Origin: UBA1738 sp964388835
GTDB lineage: Bacteria > Bacillota > Clostridia > UBA1381
Direction: 5' to 3'
DNA: 19,358 bases
NCBI GenBank assembly: GCA_964388835.1
Contig: CAYMBZ010000028.1
Coordinates: 1 to 19,358, forward strand
Below are positions 19,184 through 19,358 of this stretch, piece by piece; the stretch's first letter is position 1; each line of letters begins with the position of its first letter. The translations under genes and the position numbers were made by a program. Below the pieces are notes generated by a model. It was not told where the DNA came from. It saw nothing but the letters and a program-made list of their open reading frames with translations, and made no database searches.

Positions 19184-19358
19184 TGTTATTACCGAAAAGA
19201 GTTAAATACAGAAAAGTAATGCGCGGCAGAATGAAGGGTAAGGCAACACGCGGCAACGTTGTATCAAACGGTGAGTACGGTTTGCAGGCTCTGGAGCCGA
19301 GTTGGATTACTTCAAGACAGATTGAAGCAGCCCGTATCGCTATGACAAGATATACAAA
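19183..19358 (+). CDS. rplP: 50S ribosomal protein L16 (partial, cut by window end)
   Basis: The first 58 residues of L16 are present, beginning MLLPKRVKYRKVMRGRMKGK and containing YGLQALEPSWITSRQIEAAR. The gene continues past the window; full L16 is about 140-145 residues. L16 binds near the A-site tRNA on the large subunit. The ATG overlaps the rpsC stop by one base, and the ribosome binding site (AAGGGAGG) is inside rpsC. Since it lies right of the assembly gap, it shares the doubt about the origin of that contig. Confidence 0.95.
   Translation, partial: MLLPKRVKYRKVMRGRMKGKATRGNVVSNGEYGLQALEPSWITSRQIEAARIAMTRYT

Noticed and set aside
1..19358. tRNA or rRNA genes, CRISPR arrays, insertion sequences and attachment sites
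   Set aside because: No cloverleaf, repeat-spacer array, transposase or integrase frame, or flanking direct repeats were seen on either strand.

Overview
The window looks like a low-to-mid GC Bacillota genome of the class Clostridia, probably an uncultivated anaerobe. Supporting signs are AGGAGG-type ribosome binding sites almost everywhere, near-consensus sigma-A promoters, an L10 leader of Firmicutes type, an oxygen-sensitive glycyl radical enzyme, and typical clostridial ribosomal proteins. A 10-N scaffold gap inside rpsC, with a near-duplicate of the same 12 codons on each side, suggests a draft or metagenome assembly. Genus and species cannot be read from the sequence.

Layout. (1) 1-2460: promoter, rpmG-secE-nusG-rplK-rplA, with a candidate L1-binding mRNA hairpin before rplK and a second before rplA, then a terminator. 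(2) 2461-4425: a separate unit with its own promoter, an L10 leader and attenuator, rplJ-rplL, then yceD-rpmF and a strong terminator. The usual rpoB-rpoC-rpsL-rpsG-fusA-tuf block is absent here. (3) 4459-8490: an AraC-type regulator divergent from a glycyl radical enzyme and its radical SAM activase. The catalytic Cys-Val-Glu context of the enzyme is one I cannot assign to a characterised subfamily. (4) 8525-11294: a half-size EamA transporter, a relic of an HxlR regulator, and a MerR regulator divergent from a flavodoxin-type reductase (interrupted by an in-frame TAG) and an aldo/keto reductase. The promoter here has a 19-bp spacer with a dyad, as in MerR-activated promoters. (5) 11337-14288: an alpha/beta-hydrolase, two hotdog thioesterases and an NAD(P)-dependent malic enzyme. 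(6) 14289-14808: a long structured leader with its own promoter and a strong internal terminator. (7) 14809-19358: the S10 operon rpsJ-rplC-rplD-rplW-rplB-rpsS-rplV-rpsC-rplP (rplP cut by the window end), with structured RNA in two of its gaps.

How it works together. Two highly expressed translation clusters flank about 10 kb of metabolic genes. The ribosomal units carry several RNA-level control sites (L1 hairpins, L10 leader, S10 leader) for feedback on ribosomal protein synthesis. The accessory genes form small units with dedicated regulators. The best candidate for an undescribed biochemical system is the AraC / glycyl radical enzyme / activase module; the best candidate for undescribed regulation is the S10 leader.
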